A DNA stretch of 64,000 nucleotides from Agriotes lineatus (lineage: Eukaryota; Arthropoda; Insecta; Coleoptera; Elateridae), in the NCBI GenBank assembly GCA_940337035.1, contig OW679203.1:75717061-75781060 (forward strand). Reading direction: 5' to 3'. Each line of letters starts with the position of its first letter. The first letter of the stretch is position 1. This document shows positions 12,519 to 23,546 of this stretch, one piece after another. Made by a program: the position numbers and the translations under genes. A model generated the notes under the pieces. It was not told the origin of the DNA. It did not search any database and worked only from the letters and a program-made list of their open reading frames with translations.

Positions 12519-13168
12519 CCCGGCATTGGTTGCTACATGAGCGATTCCCTCACGTTTTTACAAATTAATTCGCCATTTTAGTGCAATGACAGGTACGGCC
12601 CCGCCAATTTTTTTAATCCCCACCCTATTTGTCAAGCACCGGCTAGTGGTATTATTTCATGAAAAAAAAACAAGACACAGTGCAATTGTGACAATTAGTT
12701 TGGTAGGTGCGTGCCCTAGTGTGAGCAAATCGCTCATTACGCGACTAACCACGTTTACTTTTATATTTTTGTATTTGTTCTAAACATTTTTGATTTTGCG
12801 ATCTTGCCAACGAGCCATTTGCATGAAACATACCACATATACCTGCCCTAATTATTTACAAGTTTCGGATGAGTCTGATACAAACTAGAGATCGAAGCAG
12901 AGTTTATATTATATCTTTTTTGGATTTGAATTTAACGATTTGAGTTGTATTTACACAAGGTGTAAAAAATAAAGTTTTGTATATTCAGTGAATAACTTTT
13001 TATTTTAATTTTAAGGTATGACATTAACAGATATTGCCACATTATGATTATAAAGTAATAATTGCCAATTATGAAAAAAACACACGTATACATTCAAAAT
13101 GTCAGCTGTGAGAGAAACGCTCACGCGCGACCAACGACGCGAAACGAAACCTAGCGACTAATCCCGGG
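12519..13168. mobile_element. MITE with TTAA target duplication (piggyBac-like)
   Basis: Flanked by TTAA at 12515-12518 and 13169-13172, with ends CCCGGCATTGGTTGC and, inverted, CCCGGGATTAGTCGC. TTAA target plus termini starting CCC is the piggyBac pattern. A subterminal piece is itself inverted (12526-12555 against 12721-12751, TGAGCGATT core). There is no transposase. It begins 211 bp after the ankyrin stop codon. Confidence 0.6.
12968..12973 (+). terminator. Candidate polyadenylation signal of ankyrin gene
   Basis: First AATAAA downstream of the ankyrin stop, followed by a GT-rich stretch. It lies inside the TTAA-flanked MITE, so the transcript 3' end may be donated by the transposon. A variant signal nearer the stop cannot be excluded. 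Confidence 0.4.
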
Positions 13169-13169
13169 T

Positions 13170-15392
13170 TAAATAGCTGGTACATATATAGTTAGTAGTT
13201 TTCTGGTCATAGAATTAGTCAGTTTTGTTTATAATGAAATATCCTATTGCTCAAATAACTACTGTATCAGTATATTCTAAAAATGTTGGTTTCATGCAAG
13301 ACTTTTTTAGTGAGTAAAGTGTAGATTAGTACATCTTTTCAACATCTTAACTCTGTAAATATGATTTTCAATTATACTGCAGTGGCTCTTTTGCTTTGAG
13401 TTTGCCTTTAATTAATTTCTTTTTCAAATCAATTATGTTAAATTTTACTTTTAACTAATTATTTCAATTGAGTACTCTTATCAGGGTGGTTCGCCAGTCC
13501 AGTTATCTATTAGTTGAAGTTGAAATTCTATATAAATCGTTGACTACTGAATGATATTAACTGTCAACTTGACTTCTACATTTAATCAAACCAAGTATTG
13601 ACAATTATCCTTTACATTGACACATCTATTAATCAATTCACCAAAGTAAGTACTGTATTATGTTTATTTTCACTCTTTCTTTTATTGTTTATTACTCAAA
13701 ATGCTTTTATATGAATTATTAACACAAACCTTAAAACTTCTCCAGCTTTCACTGCAAATATCCAAATACCAACAGCTCCCGATGTTCACAGTACCGCTGA
13801 TTCCTCTAATAGTCACAACTATGATGGTCTGTCAACCTACAAATCGCATCTAACCTGTCAATAACTCCTATTGTTCGTAGAATTCAGTCCTGCTCCCTTT
13901 ATCAATGTCACCGTCACTCCAATTGATTCCTGGTAAGTTCCAGTATTATAGATGATCCCAATCTAACGTTCTTTATTCCTCAGATAGTACTCTGTATCCA
14001 GCAACACCCACATAACCGTCCAAATCAAGCAGCTAATTCCAACAACTTCCTTTTAAATGTTTGACATGTCTTCCATGCAACCACCAACGTCACCATCAAT
14101 GTATCCTAATTATATCTTGAATGTATCAATAAATCCAAATCTCTTCAAATAATGTAATCTTCTGTGTTATTTATTTCCAATTCACTGTATTGCACAATCT
14201 CTTCACCGATTGTATGGTTTTATCAATTCCAGGTCATATTTTCACCACATAGATTTGTTAATAGCCCCTTTATTTTGTATTTTACCAAATAATTATACAA
14301 AATATGGCATAATTTCAAACATTTTATTCTCAAAATTAGTTATTTCAAAATAGCAAGCACATTTGTCAATTGTAACCTTGGCTTCAAACTTTATTAAAAT
14401 TGAACTCAATCATCAAAATTGAATACTCAATTTATTTACTTATCAAATTACCTTACTCATTGTCTCAATTAATTTTCATTATTCATTCTGAAATTAACAC
14501 CCAATCTTATCTAAACACCTCAAATTTTGATTGTAATAATCTTCCAAATTTATCAATTTTATTTTGCAACTACCCCTAGTGTATCATAACAATACCATTG
14601 TATAAATAAAATTTAGAAATATTTGACTGGTAGTAATTTTTTATAACTTGATATTTGAATAAATGATGCATTTGGATTTACAGTACTGCGATTGATGTCT
14701 TTCTATAATAAGTTATTATTTTCCAATCTATAGGTAGGTAGTATCAATTATTTTTTATTTGTTAATACTAATCAAGTACAAAGGATGTCGTTCAAATTTA
14801 GCAACAAACTCATGATATGCAACAGTTAAGGTCATTCGTAACTCTCGCGTTCTGTAAAGTAATAAGTCTAGAAACCTGCCCAAGAAGGTCAAAGAGCTGT
14901 ATGGATTGTTGTTCCTAAAAATGTTATTTCAGCTTGAGCATTCTCCATTCGGGTTGTAGTGCTTATATATCATTTCATATTCTTATAATAAACTGAGTAT
15001 CAATATTTAGTGTTACTTCAGATGTTCTGTACCTAGTTCAGCTAAACTTCCGTTGGTACCTACCTATGTCAATAACGTTTCCGTAACATTTTCTAAGTAT
15101 TTCAGTTTAATACTCACATCTTTTGGATTTTAGAGCATTATAGAAAGTTATAAAGTAATTGTAATTGTGACTATTTTTTGTAAAAGCGAGACAATGTTGT
15201 CCTAACTTGAGGTAACATTATGCCATTATTAATTTTCATAGCTTGCGATACATTTTTAGAGCAATGGGAAACTGTTACAAATGAAACAGTATTGCGTAGT
15301 TGCTAGGAGATAGTAGGAAATATTCTAGATATGTAGTTAAAAAAATGTGAATATTGTCATAATGCAATAAATTGAAGCAAATTGATTTTTTG
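13170..15392. other. AT-rich stretch with possible decayed spliced transcript
   Basis: Between about 13560 and 14160 are well-formed splice sites: donor AAA|GTAAGTA near 13645, acceptor TTCTCCAG near 13745, then donor CTG|GTAAGT near 13932 and acceptor TTTATTCCTCAG near 13983 (a ~50-nt intron), followed by AATAAA near 14128. The exons read PTAPDVHSTADSSN-like peptides but are broken by stops and shifts. A noncoding RNA or a decayed gene is possible; no family recognised. The remainder is plain AT-rich DNA. Confidence 0.3.
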
Positions 15393-15394
15393 TA

Positions 15395-16785
15395 GGGGAA
15401 GTTGTCCTACCTAGCGACACTTTTTATTCTCTATTTTGATAAAATTGAAAAATTTTACATTACATTTAACTTGTCAATGTTTTCTGCCCCTAGGTACGTA
15501 CCCGGTATGAACCAGGGGACATACTATGTTGGACCTAGGGACAATATTATAAAGAGACCGTTATGAAAGAAAAATAGTATATTTACTGCACATATGTTAG
15601 GTAATAATACAAATAAAGTTAAAATTAGAAGTAAACAAAGATTTTAACCCAAGTGGTATAACGAAAAATCCACAGAAACTTAAGATAATTAGAACTTCTC
15701 TTGGTGGATCCAATGGTTTCAGGCGGAGGAAGTTTCATAATGATATCTTCACAGCTGATAAAATAAATTTGTTCATCTTCCATGTCTTCAACTGTAGGCA
15801 ATCCAGTTTCATCTGTGTTCCAGATTTGATGAGGTTGGAAATTACTTCTTTTTAGAATGTCTTGATAGTTAGTAAAAAATTCACTAACAGTAGTTCTATT
15901 GAACGCAGTCGCTCGTGCCAAGCTGGTAGCCTCCGGTTTCCTGAGTGAAAGGTTACGATGTCTATTACGAAACATGCATAACCATCCTTCTCCAGCGATT
16001 TCATTTTCATGCCAATTAGGAACCTCTACGTTGTTAGCTATAGCACATTTGTAGTCTAATTTTTTTGTTTCTACTTTAATGAGACCATAATTAAGCTTTG
16101 CAGACAACAATAAGTAATCAGAAAGTGCAGATTCTTTTTCAGATGTAAAAACCTTGTGATGATCATAACTGGGATTGTAATTAAACTCACCTTCTTCGTT
16201 CTTCTTACATTTTTTAATACTTCTATCTATAGCAGATTTAGATATTCCTTACTTAACTGCAGCTTTTCTGAGCAGAAGTTTATTTTCCAACACATCTTTG
16301 ACGGCAGCTTCATCATCATCATTGTTTACTATACTGAAACACAGATTACTACATGTTCTACCTGGGGACATGTCTCTAGGTACATCATGCAAAATTTTTC
16401 CCTGGTACATTCAGTGCTCATGTGGCACATAACCTAATTTTTTTCAGCATGCTTATGTAAATTTGGAGACTTACCTTGAATTATCTTGCAGGGCATACTA
16501 ATTAATATAGGTACACTTAGTATGTGACACTTATAATAAAAATTACAGCTGAAATTTAACTCACACTTTTAAGAAAAACTGTACATCCTACATCTGCATA
16601 TCACGAGAACAACACATCAAATATCAAGGTTAACCGGAATCACATACAAAGTTTGAACAAGATAGGCAACCATACATAAATAGAAGGTAATTTTGTCACA
16701 TAACTTACAACTACATATACGACTGATGTTCAATAAATTCGTTTGTCCCTAGGTGCATACTGTCCCTAGGTAGGACAACTTCCCC
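15395..16785. mobile_element. pogo/Tigger-like DNA transposon, deleted
   Basis: Terminal inverted repeats of 25 bp with one mismatch (GGGGAAGTTGTCCTACCTAG at each end) flanked by TA at 15393-15394 and 16786-16787, as expected for the Tc1/mariner-pogo group. The element is 1391 bp. Repeated CCTAGGGACA-type motifs near both ends look like subterminal transposase-binding repeats. It contains the broken transposase described separately. Confidence 0.85.
15625..16330 (-). pseudogene. pogo/Tigger-like transposase fragment
   Basis: Minus-strand reading starts with a psq-type HTH remnant (VLENKLLLRKAAVK, stop, GISKSAIDRSIKKCKK), continues through a CENP-B-type DNA-binding region (WHENEIAGEGWLCMFRNRH, compare 'G..WF..F..R') and a fragment of the DDE_1 catalytic domain, with the first catalytic Asp in WNTDETGLPTV. 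The rest of the catalytic domain is missing, and an in-frame TAA breaks the HTH. An intact family member is about 450-550 residues, so this is an internal deletion derivative within its own terminal repeats. Confidence 0.85.
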
Positions 16786-16787
16786 TA

Positions 16788-17350
16788 CTATTAATAGACT
16801 TACATAAATGTAGTTAATCTCATAGTCCTAGTTATTAGGTAGGTAGGTTCAAAGCTGTGCTGTACTCAAGTACAAGTACACACTCACTGTACTCTGAGTA
16901 GGTACTTTTTGTGTACTCGGTACTCAGTCCAGTGGTACAATTTTAACATAATACCTACTTGTTCTTGTATTTGACACGTTTCAGATCACAGAAATGTACT
17001 TAAGTACATTTTCGGGTACTTGAATACATTATCAGATACTGGAACACATTTTCAGGTATAGTCAAGTAGCTACAACTATGCAATAAGTATATTTTTATTT
17101 GAGTTCAGACTTGTAATTTTGAAAGCCAATAAAATACAGACCATTAGGTAATTTTTATAAACATTAAATCCCAGAGTTCTAATTTTTGGATGTGTTTCAA
17201 GATTCGGTGCCTTAATGAAAATTTCAAACAAAAGTTGTTCTAAATGACGTCCTGGAGGAGAATGATAATAAGGTATTTTTGTTGTATGAATAACATTAAC
17301 GTAGATATTCCCTAAAAAGCAATTTTTCCGCAAGATGCCGTCGCAAGCGA
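16788..17350. other. Degenerate TACTC/GTACTT repeat stretch
   Basis: 16855-17060 is filled with irregular GTACTCAAGTAC-like units, as seen in subterminal parts of some hAT elements (compare the block at 26330-26470). No gene; borders unclear. Confidence 0.4.
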
Positions 17351-17358
17351 CGTCCCCC

Positions 17359-17739
17359 CAGAGCCAGTATATAGGAGAGTACCGCCACGTCCGACGTCCG
17401 CCATTTTTGTTCCTCTGACATATGCGTCACTTTGAGGTTTGTAACACAATTGCGTTAACGTGACGTTTGCTGGAAATCCAAAATTTTTCTTAAAATTGGC
17501 AAGACTGTAAGTCTATGTCAAATTCGAGGTTAGTAGGTTAGGTCGTGTTTGTTATTTGACACAAACTGACGCAAAACATAACCTGATAACCTCGAATTTG
17601 ACATAGACTTACAGTCTTGCCAATTTCAAGTAAAATTTTAGGCATAATCAGTCATTGCTGATGGGAACAAAAATGGCGGCGATGGCGGCATTTACACGGA
17701 TCAAAGAATGGCGGTACTCTCCTATATTTACTGGCTCTG
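17359..17739. mobile_element. hAT-type MITE with 8-bp target duplication
   Basis: Ends are CAGAGCCAGTA...TACTGGCTCTG; flanks are CGTCCCCC at 17351-17358 and 17740-17747, an exact 8-bp duplication as made by hAT transposases. Most of the 381 bp is self-complementary: the outer arm continues through GGAGAGTACCGCCA, and the inner part holds the shared palindrome TGTCAAATTCGAGGTTAG (see 18778-19060 and 49884-49990). No coding capacity. Confidence 0.85.
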
Positions 17740-17877
17740 CGTCCCCCTAGAGACCCTGTATATTAAGATTAGAGACGGGAAATACAGATGATCAATGCGG
17801 ATTGGTTGGAACCATTTTCCATGGCTGAAATGATTAATGCTGTTTGACATTTCTAATTTTTGCTGTAATGACAAGTG

Positions 17878-18045
17878 ACATTTTCTTTGTGCGAGAGATG
17901 AATATAGCTATTTACGTTATTAGACCGGTAGCAACATTTTTATGGCCGCGCCAATAACCTGTAAAGTATTGGCGCGGCCATAAAAATGTTGCTACCGGTC
18001 TAATAACGTAAATAGCTATATTCATCTCTCGCACAAAGAAAATGT
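17878..18045. repeat. Perfect 79-bp inverted repeat hairpin
   Basis: 17878-17956 and 17967-18045 are exact reverse complements (79 of 79) around a 10-nt spacer; arms start ACATTTTCTTTGTGCGAGAG. No mismatches were seen, unlike every other palindrome here, so it is young or kept identical by gene conversion. Confidence 0.95.
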
Positions 18046-18777
18046 ATGTTTGGCCGGATCCGGCCGTTGTCAACTACTACTGGTCTAGACCGGTAAATTT
18101 TATCTACGGGACTCGTTTGTAACTATGTAAACACTAGTTACCAATGCAGTATCCTAAAAAGATTTTTAGGCGTCATCAATAACTGGCTGTTTAGCAGTTC
18201 GATGTAAGAAATTGTGCTTAGGTTTCGATAAAACGACGCTGTTATGTGAATATTGATAGAAAGGTATGTTATGAAGTGTGAAAATCGTACGGATTATGCA
18301 AAAAAAAATTATGAGAGACTAGTTCTTAACTATACACATATTCAGCAGATCAATATAAAAATGTTCAGCAGAATTGAAGGAATATATGTATGGTACTGTA
18401 CTTTAAAATTCTTCAACAATATGGTATAGTGTAGATGAACGGGAAATTTAAAACACAACAGAAAAGTTATTACCATCTGAGTGTAATGACATTAAAAGGC
18501 ACAAATAACCATTATTGAAGCTTAAATGTCCATGGTTCATGTTGTGTTAAATTTCGGAACTATCATTATTGTAGAGCAATAAGCTTTTCACTTATTACAG
18601 GTTCTTTCAAAGTCAATATGTGAAATTTTCCGAGAAGCTTACCTAGCTAGCTTGCACTTCATCCAGTGTAGTGCCATTCTTTCACACCAGTTTTAGTATT
18701 AATTTTAAATTTTAGTCTTTGACTTACGATAGAAAGAAACTGTAATGAAATGTAAATGGGTAATTAATAACTAACGG
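18046..18777. other. Unassigned AT-rich stretch
   Basis: Nothing recognisable beyond scattered short AT repeats. Confidence 0.5.
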
Positions 18778-19060
18778 GTTCATTAACTATTCCGGCCAAG
18801 TTGCCTTTGAATTATTTGTTGTATGAATAATATGTTGGTGGCACTGTAAGTCATTATGACAAGAGCTCACAATTATGTCAAATTTGAGGTTAGCAGGTTA
18901 AGTTTTGCTTCAGTTTGTGTCAAAACTGACGGAAAATCTGACCTGCTAACCTCGAATTTGACATAATTGTGAGCTCTGGTCATAATGACTTACATTGCCA
19001 CCAACATATTCATACAACAAATATTTCAAAGGCAACTTGACCGGAATAATTTATGAACAC
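18778..19060. mobile_element. Foldback element, core-palindrome copy 2
   Basis: Long inverted repeat from GTTCATTAACTATTCCGG on the left to CCGGAATAATTTATGAAC on the right, through ATATGTTGGTGGCA and GAGCTCACAATTATGTC, with a centre homologous to the palindromic core at 17500-17620 and 49884-49990. Outer arms differ from those copies. No ORF. Confidence 0.8.
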
Positions 19061-19518
19061 CCTTTAGAAACAATCCGTAAGATCTATCCTACATTATAAA
19101 TATCAGAAGCAATTTTTATTGATACTGAACAATTATTTTTTTAATATTTGACATTTAGAGATTTGTCATATTAGATTAATGTCAATTTGGCAATGGCAAC
19201 ATCTTCAAACGTTCTTTCAAAAACATAATGGTACGGATTCCAGTAGTCAATGTTTTTCTGATTGGTTTTTTCTTAATAATGTTATAATATTTCACCCTTG
19301 TGCTCATTAAGGGTATAAAGATAATTACTAATTAACTTTCTGATAGCTAGTCGAGTCGGAGACAGGGTCAAGATTTCCAGATATACATAAGAAGCGTAGC
19401 AAACCAAACACAGGATAGCTTTAAACAATTTAATATTGGTGCTCAGAACTATTTACAAACGTAATCATAATTGGATAATTGAAAATTAACATGTATTTTG
19501 ATAATAAAAGTAATCTTC
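19061..19518. other. Unassigned stretch
   Basis: No gene or bounded element recognised. Confidence 0.4.
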
Positions 19519-20749
19519 TGTCTCCCGTCGCCTCTTTTTGCTGCAACCCGTCGTACAGCCGCGTAAACGGTGGTTTCTGATTAGCCTCCTCGGGAATTCT
19601 GGCGGAGACGACGCTGGTAGCTTCTCGAACGGCTTGAAGTTAGCCCCAGGCGTTCTTCACTTCGCACTCGGCGAAAAGTTTACGAGCACATGTCGCTGTA
19701 ATGATAATTTAATTAACCAAATACCGGGATTTCGCTTACGTGCGGGTGGCGTTTAGGATGTTTGCCCTTATTCAGGGAATTCGCGGCGTGGTGTTTTGTG
19801 CAAGGTGCGGTGCCACGAGGATTTGGAGGAAAGATCCACCTAGTGAGTTTCCTTGAGTCGGTTGTCGGTGACGAGGAGATTTCCTCCACGACGAGACGGC
19901 CTGGAGATGTTGATATCAGATTCCCCTGGTAGGTAGAACTCTGTAGCTAATAAGAACATTAACCAATTCTTTCAAGGGCTGCAATTTAGTAATTATTCGG
20001 GCTTTTAAAATAGGTATTACGAGATGCTATTGTCGTATTTTAATTGCATGGACTTTTGGGAGATAATTATTCGCAAAATGACATTTAGGTTCCTTGCTAA
20101 GCAAGTTATTTAAATAGACGGGCCTGGCGGTCTCTAAATTGAGTCTTCGCCTGCAAACACGTCTCAATGATTTGTCAAATTAAATGATTAACCAACATAG
20201 ATTTCCTTAATTAAAATGTCTCGGGGATACAGGTTCAAAGGAGGTGCAGAACGGCGGAGCGGCTTCCTAGCGGACTTCGTCCCGTACCTATTCTGCAGGA
20301 TAAGGAAAAGGTTTAAGTTTGTAATCGTGAAGGCGGCCTACTTCCAGGAGAAGTCTTCGCCTATCGCCGACTACGAGTCAGGTCGGAAAATGAAATTAAT
20401 TCGTAATTAAATAACTAGACAGGACGGAAAGGGATCGGGATCTAGGAGGGGAATGGATGCTGGTGACGGTGTCGGTGGACAAGTGGATGAATGCCTTGAG
20501 GAGCGGTCGTGGAACTGATTATAAGTGTTCGCCTTCGGGCTTCGTGCAGCGAACAACTTCCTCGGAGGGTTTAAGAGGGGGACCGGCGCAGAGATGCGCA
20601 TACGTGGAGCGGGGGATCCGTTAATGACGCGCCGTTATCGCTGGACGGGCGTTCCTGATCTACAGCCCTTGATAATCAAAAATCGCTGAGGGAGAACGCG
20701 CTAATTAATTTTAATTTAAAAACGCGTTCGCGCGGGGCGAAACGTTACA
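19519..20749 (-). mobile_element. LTR-like GC-rich block, minus orientation
   Basis: On the minus strand the block begins TGTAACGTTTCGCCCC, followed by GCGCGAACGCG, an AT stretch and GCGCGTTC(T)CCC. The same order opens the plus-strand LTR at 45518. It is much more GC-rich than its surroundings. The distal end is uncertain; TGTCTCCC at 19519 (CA end on the minus strand) is a guess without matching target duplication. Short ORFs inside lack domains. Solo or truncated LTR is the best reading. Confidence 0.5.
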
Positions 20750-23239
20750 ATGTTAAGCAATTTAATAATATTTCAAATGTAAATAATAACATTCTAGACT
20801 TGGTTTTGTCTGAATCACTAAATATCAACGTATATCAGTGTGAAAATTCTTTTGTAACCCAAGATAATCATTATGTGTCACTAGATATCTCAATTAATTT
20901 AATGTGTGAAAAAGTCTGCTTTCTAATTCTTATGTAAAAATAAAATTCTGCGATGCAGACTATGCTGTTGTTAATGAAAAGATTAAAGAATATAATTGGT
21001 ATGGTATTTTGAGCTCTGGCGATATTGATGAAAATGTTGGGATGTTTTACAAAATTTTAAATAATATCGTAGATACTTATATTCCTAAAATAGTTATTAA
21101 AAAGACGCGGTATCCCTTATGGTTCACAAAAAATACCATTAAGACTATTAAAGATAAAGAAAAGGCACACAGGAAGTGGAAAACCTATAAAAATGCTGAT
21201 GATTATAGTCGTTTTTCTAGCCTCAGAGCAAAGGTTAAAGTTAATATTAAAAATGATTACAATAAATACATCGGGACAACAGAGGAAAATATAAATAAAA
21301 ATACAAAATTTTTTGGTCTTTTATAAATAATAAGAAAAACAGTAAATCTCTGCCAAATAAAATGTCATATAATAATGTACAAGCCTTTAACAGTAATGAT
21401 ATTTGTGAGATATTTTCCAGGTACTTCAGCAGCGTTTTTGAACCCTGTGACACTCCATCTCAGGTTGGCTCTATCCAGCGTCAACAATGTTATACTTTAA
21501 ATTGTATTTCAAAACAGAGTATTAAAAAAGGGTTATCTGATCTTGATCCTAAAAAGGGGCCTGATCCCGATGGGCTTCCTACAATTTCCTTGAGATCCTG
21601 TTCAAGTCTTTGTATGCCTCTGCATATATTGTATAATCATTGTATCTCATTAGGTAAATAACCCAAACTTTGGAAGGTAGCACACATTACGCCTGCACAT
21701 AAATCAGGAGATAAAACAAAATATGATAATTATAGGCCGATTTCTTTATTAAATCATTTTGGGAAATTTTTTGAATCGCTTATATTGGAACAAGTATTTT
21801 TTAGAGTAAAGGGATTTATAGACAGCAATCAACATAGTGTTTACAGAGGCCGCTCTGTTATGACAAACTTGGTTCCTTTTGTTCAAAAAATAAGTAGCGC
21901 TATGGAAAATGGCTAGGATACTTGGGCAGTGTATACCGACTTCTCCAAGGCTTTCGATAAAGTCCATCACCCCACACTTCTTGTTAAACTTGGAAATTTC
22001 GGTATGCACGGGGTACTTCTCAGGCTTCTCGAAAGTTATCTCAAGGACAGAATGCAGTACGTAGCTATTAATGGAGTCAGATCGGGTTTCCTGGGGTGTC
22101 CCAGGCGTCACACTTAGGTTCCTTACTATTTAGTATTTTTTTAAACGACATTGGTTCATATTTCTGTCACACTGAATACTCTCTGTATGCTGACGACTTT
22201 AAAGATTTTAAATGTATTAATGGTGTGTCAGACTATGTGCAATTACAAAACGATTTGATAAAATTTTCCAATTATTGTAGAATCAATAAAATCTTTGTAA
22301 ATTTAGATAAATGTTATTGCATTCTGTTTTCTAGGAAAGCTCCAATGGATGTTGATCGCAGTCTGTATCTAAACGATGTAAAGTTGAAATACATGGATAG
22401 CTTAAAAGATTTGGGAGTTACATTGGATTCTAAGCTGTTATTTAATACTCACCTAGAGATATGTGTTCAGAGAGCTCAAAAGAATTTAGGCTTCATACTT
22501 CGGGCTACTAACGGTTTTAAAAAAAAAATCTTCACTTATAGCTTTGTTCAATAGCCTAGTGAGACCTGTCTTAGAATTTTCTTCGACTGTTTGGAATCTA
22601 ATGTATCAAAAGTATATCATGCCAATAGAAACTGTGCAGCAAAAGTTTATTAGCGCCATAAACTATCGTTTAACAGAAGTAGACATCTTTATTGTTACAA
22701 CGAAAATTTAAAATTCTATAACATGTAGTCTCTTGAATGTAGAAGAAAATGTTCTGAAGTATTTTTTATATATAAGGTTGTTAACAATTTAATTGATTCT
22801 GAATATTGCGTAAATAGCCTTAAATTTAACGCAAACCCTTACATTCTTCGAAACAGACACACATTCTTTATTCAAAAATCTAATTCAAATTATTTTCTCA
22901 ACTCGCCGCTCACTCGCTGCACTCGAATTCTCAACAGCTTGGATCATGCTGACAACAGTTGCGATATTTTAACTTATGATTTGGAGCATTCAAGAGACAC
23001 GTGAGAAAAGTCTTAGTTTGATTGTATTTAATTTTTTTTATTACGTTATTGTAGTTAATGGTTATATCTATAGTCACTCAGTTGTCTAGATAGTTTTTAA
23101 ATTATTCTTTAGTATTCCTTAGTTTTGCTTGTTTGACCTAAAACTGTAAATGTTTTAATGTATATTCCGTGCTATCCTGTTATTGGGCAGCTATGTCTGT
23201 TGGGTATTATTGAGTTTAAAATAAAAATTTAAAAAAAAA
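20750..23239 (+). mobile_element. Jockey-like non-LTR retrotransposon, 5' truncated
   Basis: Holds the end of the endonuclease, a complete but broken reverse transcriptase, and a 3' end with AATAAA-like sequence and a poly(A) run ending at 23239. The 5' edge coincides exactly with the LTR edge at 20749, so it was truncated there or split by that insertion. Confidence 0.85.
20757..22900 (+). pseudogene. Jockey-like endonuclease/reverse transcriptase pseudogene
   Basis: In order: NILDLVLSES (end of the endonuclease), RYPLWFTKNTIKTIKDKEKA linker, DLDPKKGPDPDGLP (canonical 'KA.GPDGIP'), YDNYRPISLL, VYTDFSKAFDKVHH with the first RT Asp, and YADDFK (about 22186-22197) with the catalytic Asp pair. 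Downstream is PVLEFSSTVWN, typical of the Jockey-clade C-terminal region. At least two stops (near 21659 and 21914) and frameshifts near 21326, 22110 and 22525 disable it. RT catalytic residues remain visible despite the decay. Confidence 0.88.
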
Positions 23240-23275
23240 CAACCATTAATCAACTTGTCCTCGGAAACTGGTTCC

Positions 23276-23545
23276 ACTTGTCCTATCTCTTATCTTACTT
23301 TTTATACAGGGTCTCTACGTCTCCCTAGAGTCCTTGTATATAAAGTGTTGGGACATGTAGGGTGACTTGTTTTGGATCCACAAACCATGGAGTACATGAT
23401 TTTTGCGGATTTTAAACTTTATGCATACTTATTTCAACTAAAACAAATGAAATATATCTTTGCTACATCACATGGTCCTTGATTTGTGGATCCAATGGCT
23501 CAACTCTTAGTACATATAGGAACTCTACGTCCCCTTAGAAAACTT
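23276..23545. repeat. Degenerate palindromic repeats with ACAGGGTCTCTACGTC
   Basis: ACAGGGTCTCTACGTCTCCC at 23317 and a second, weaker unit near 23515 flank an inverted repeat (TGGATCCACAAACCATGG against CATGGTCCTTGATTTGTGG). Related units occur at 17740, 24770, 24800 and 26145. Likely ends of one or more small DNA transposon families. Confidence 0.5.
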
Positions 23546-23546
23546 G

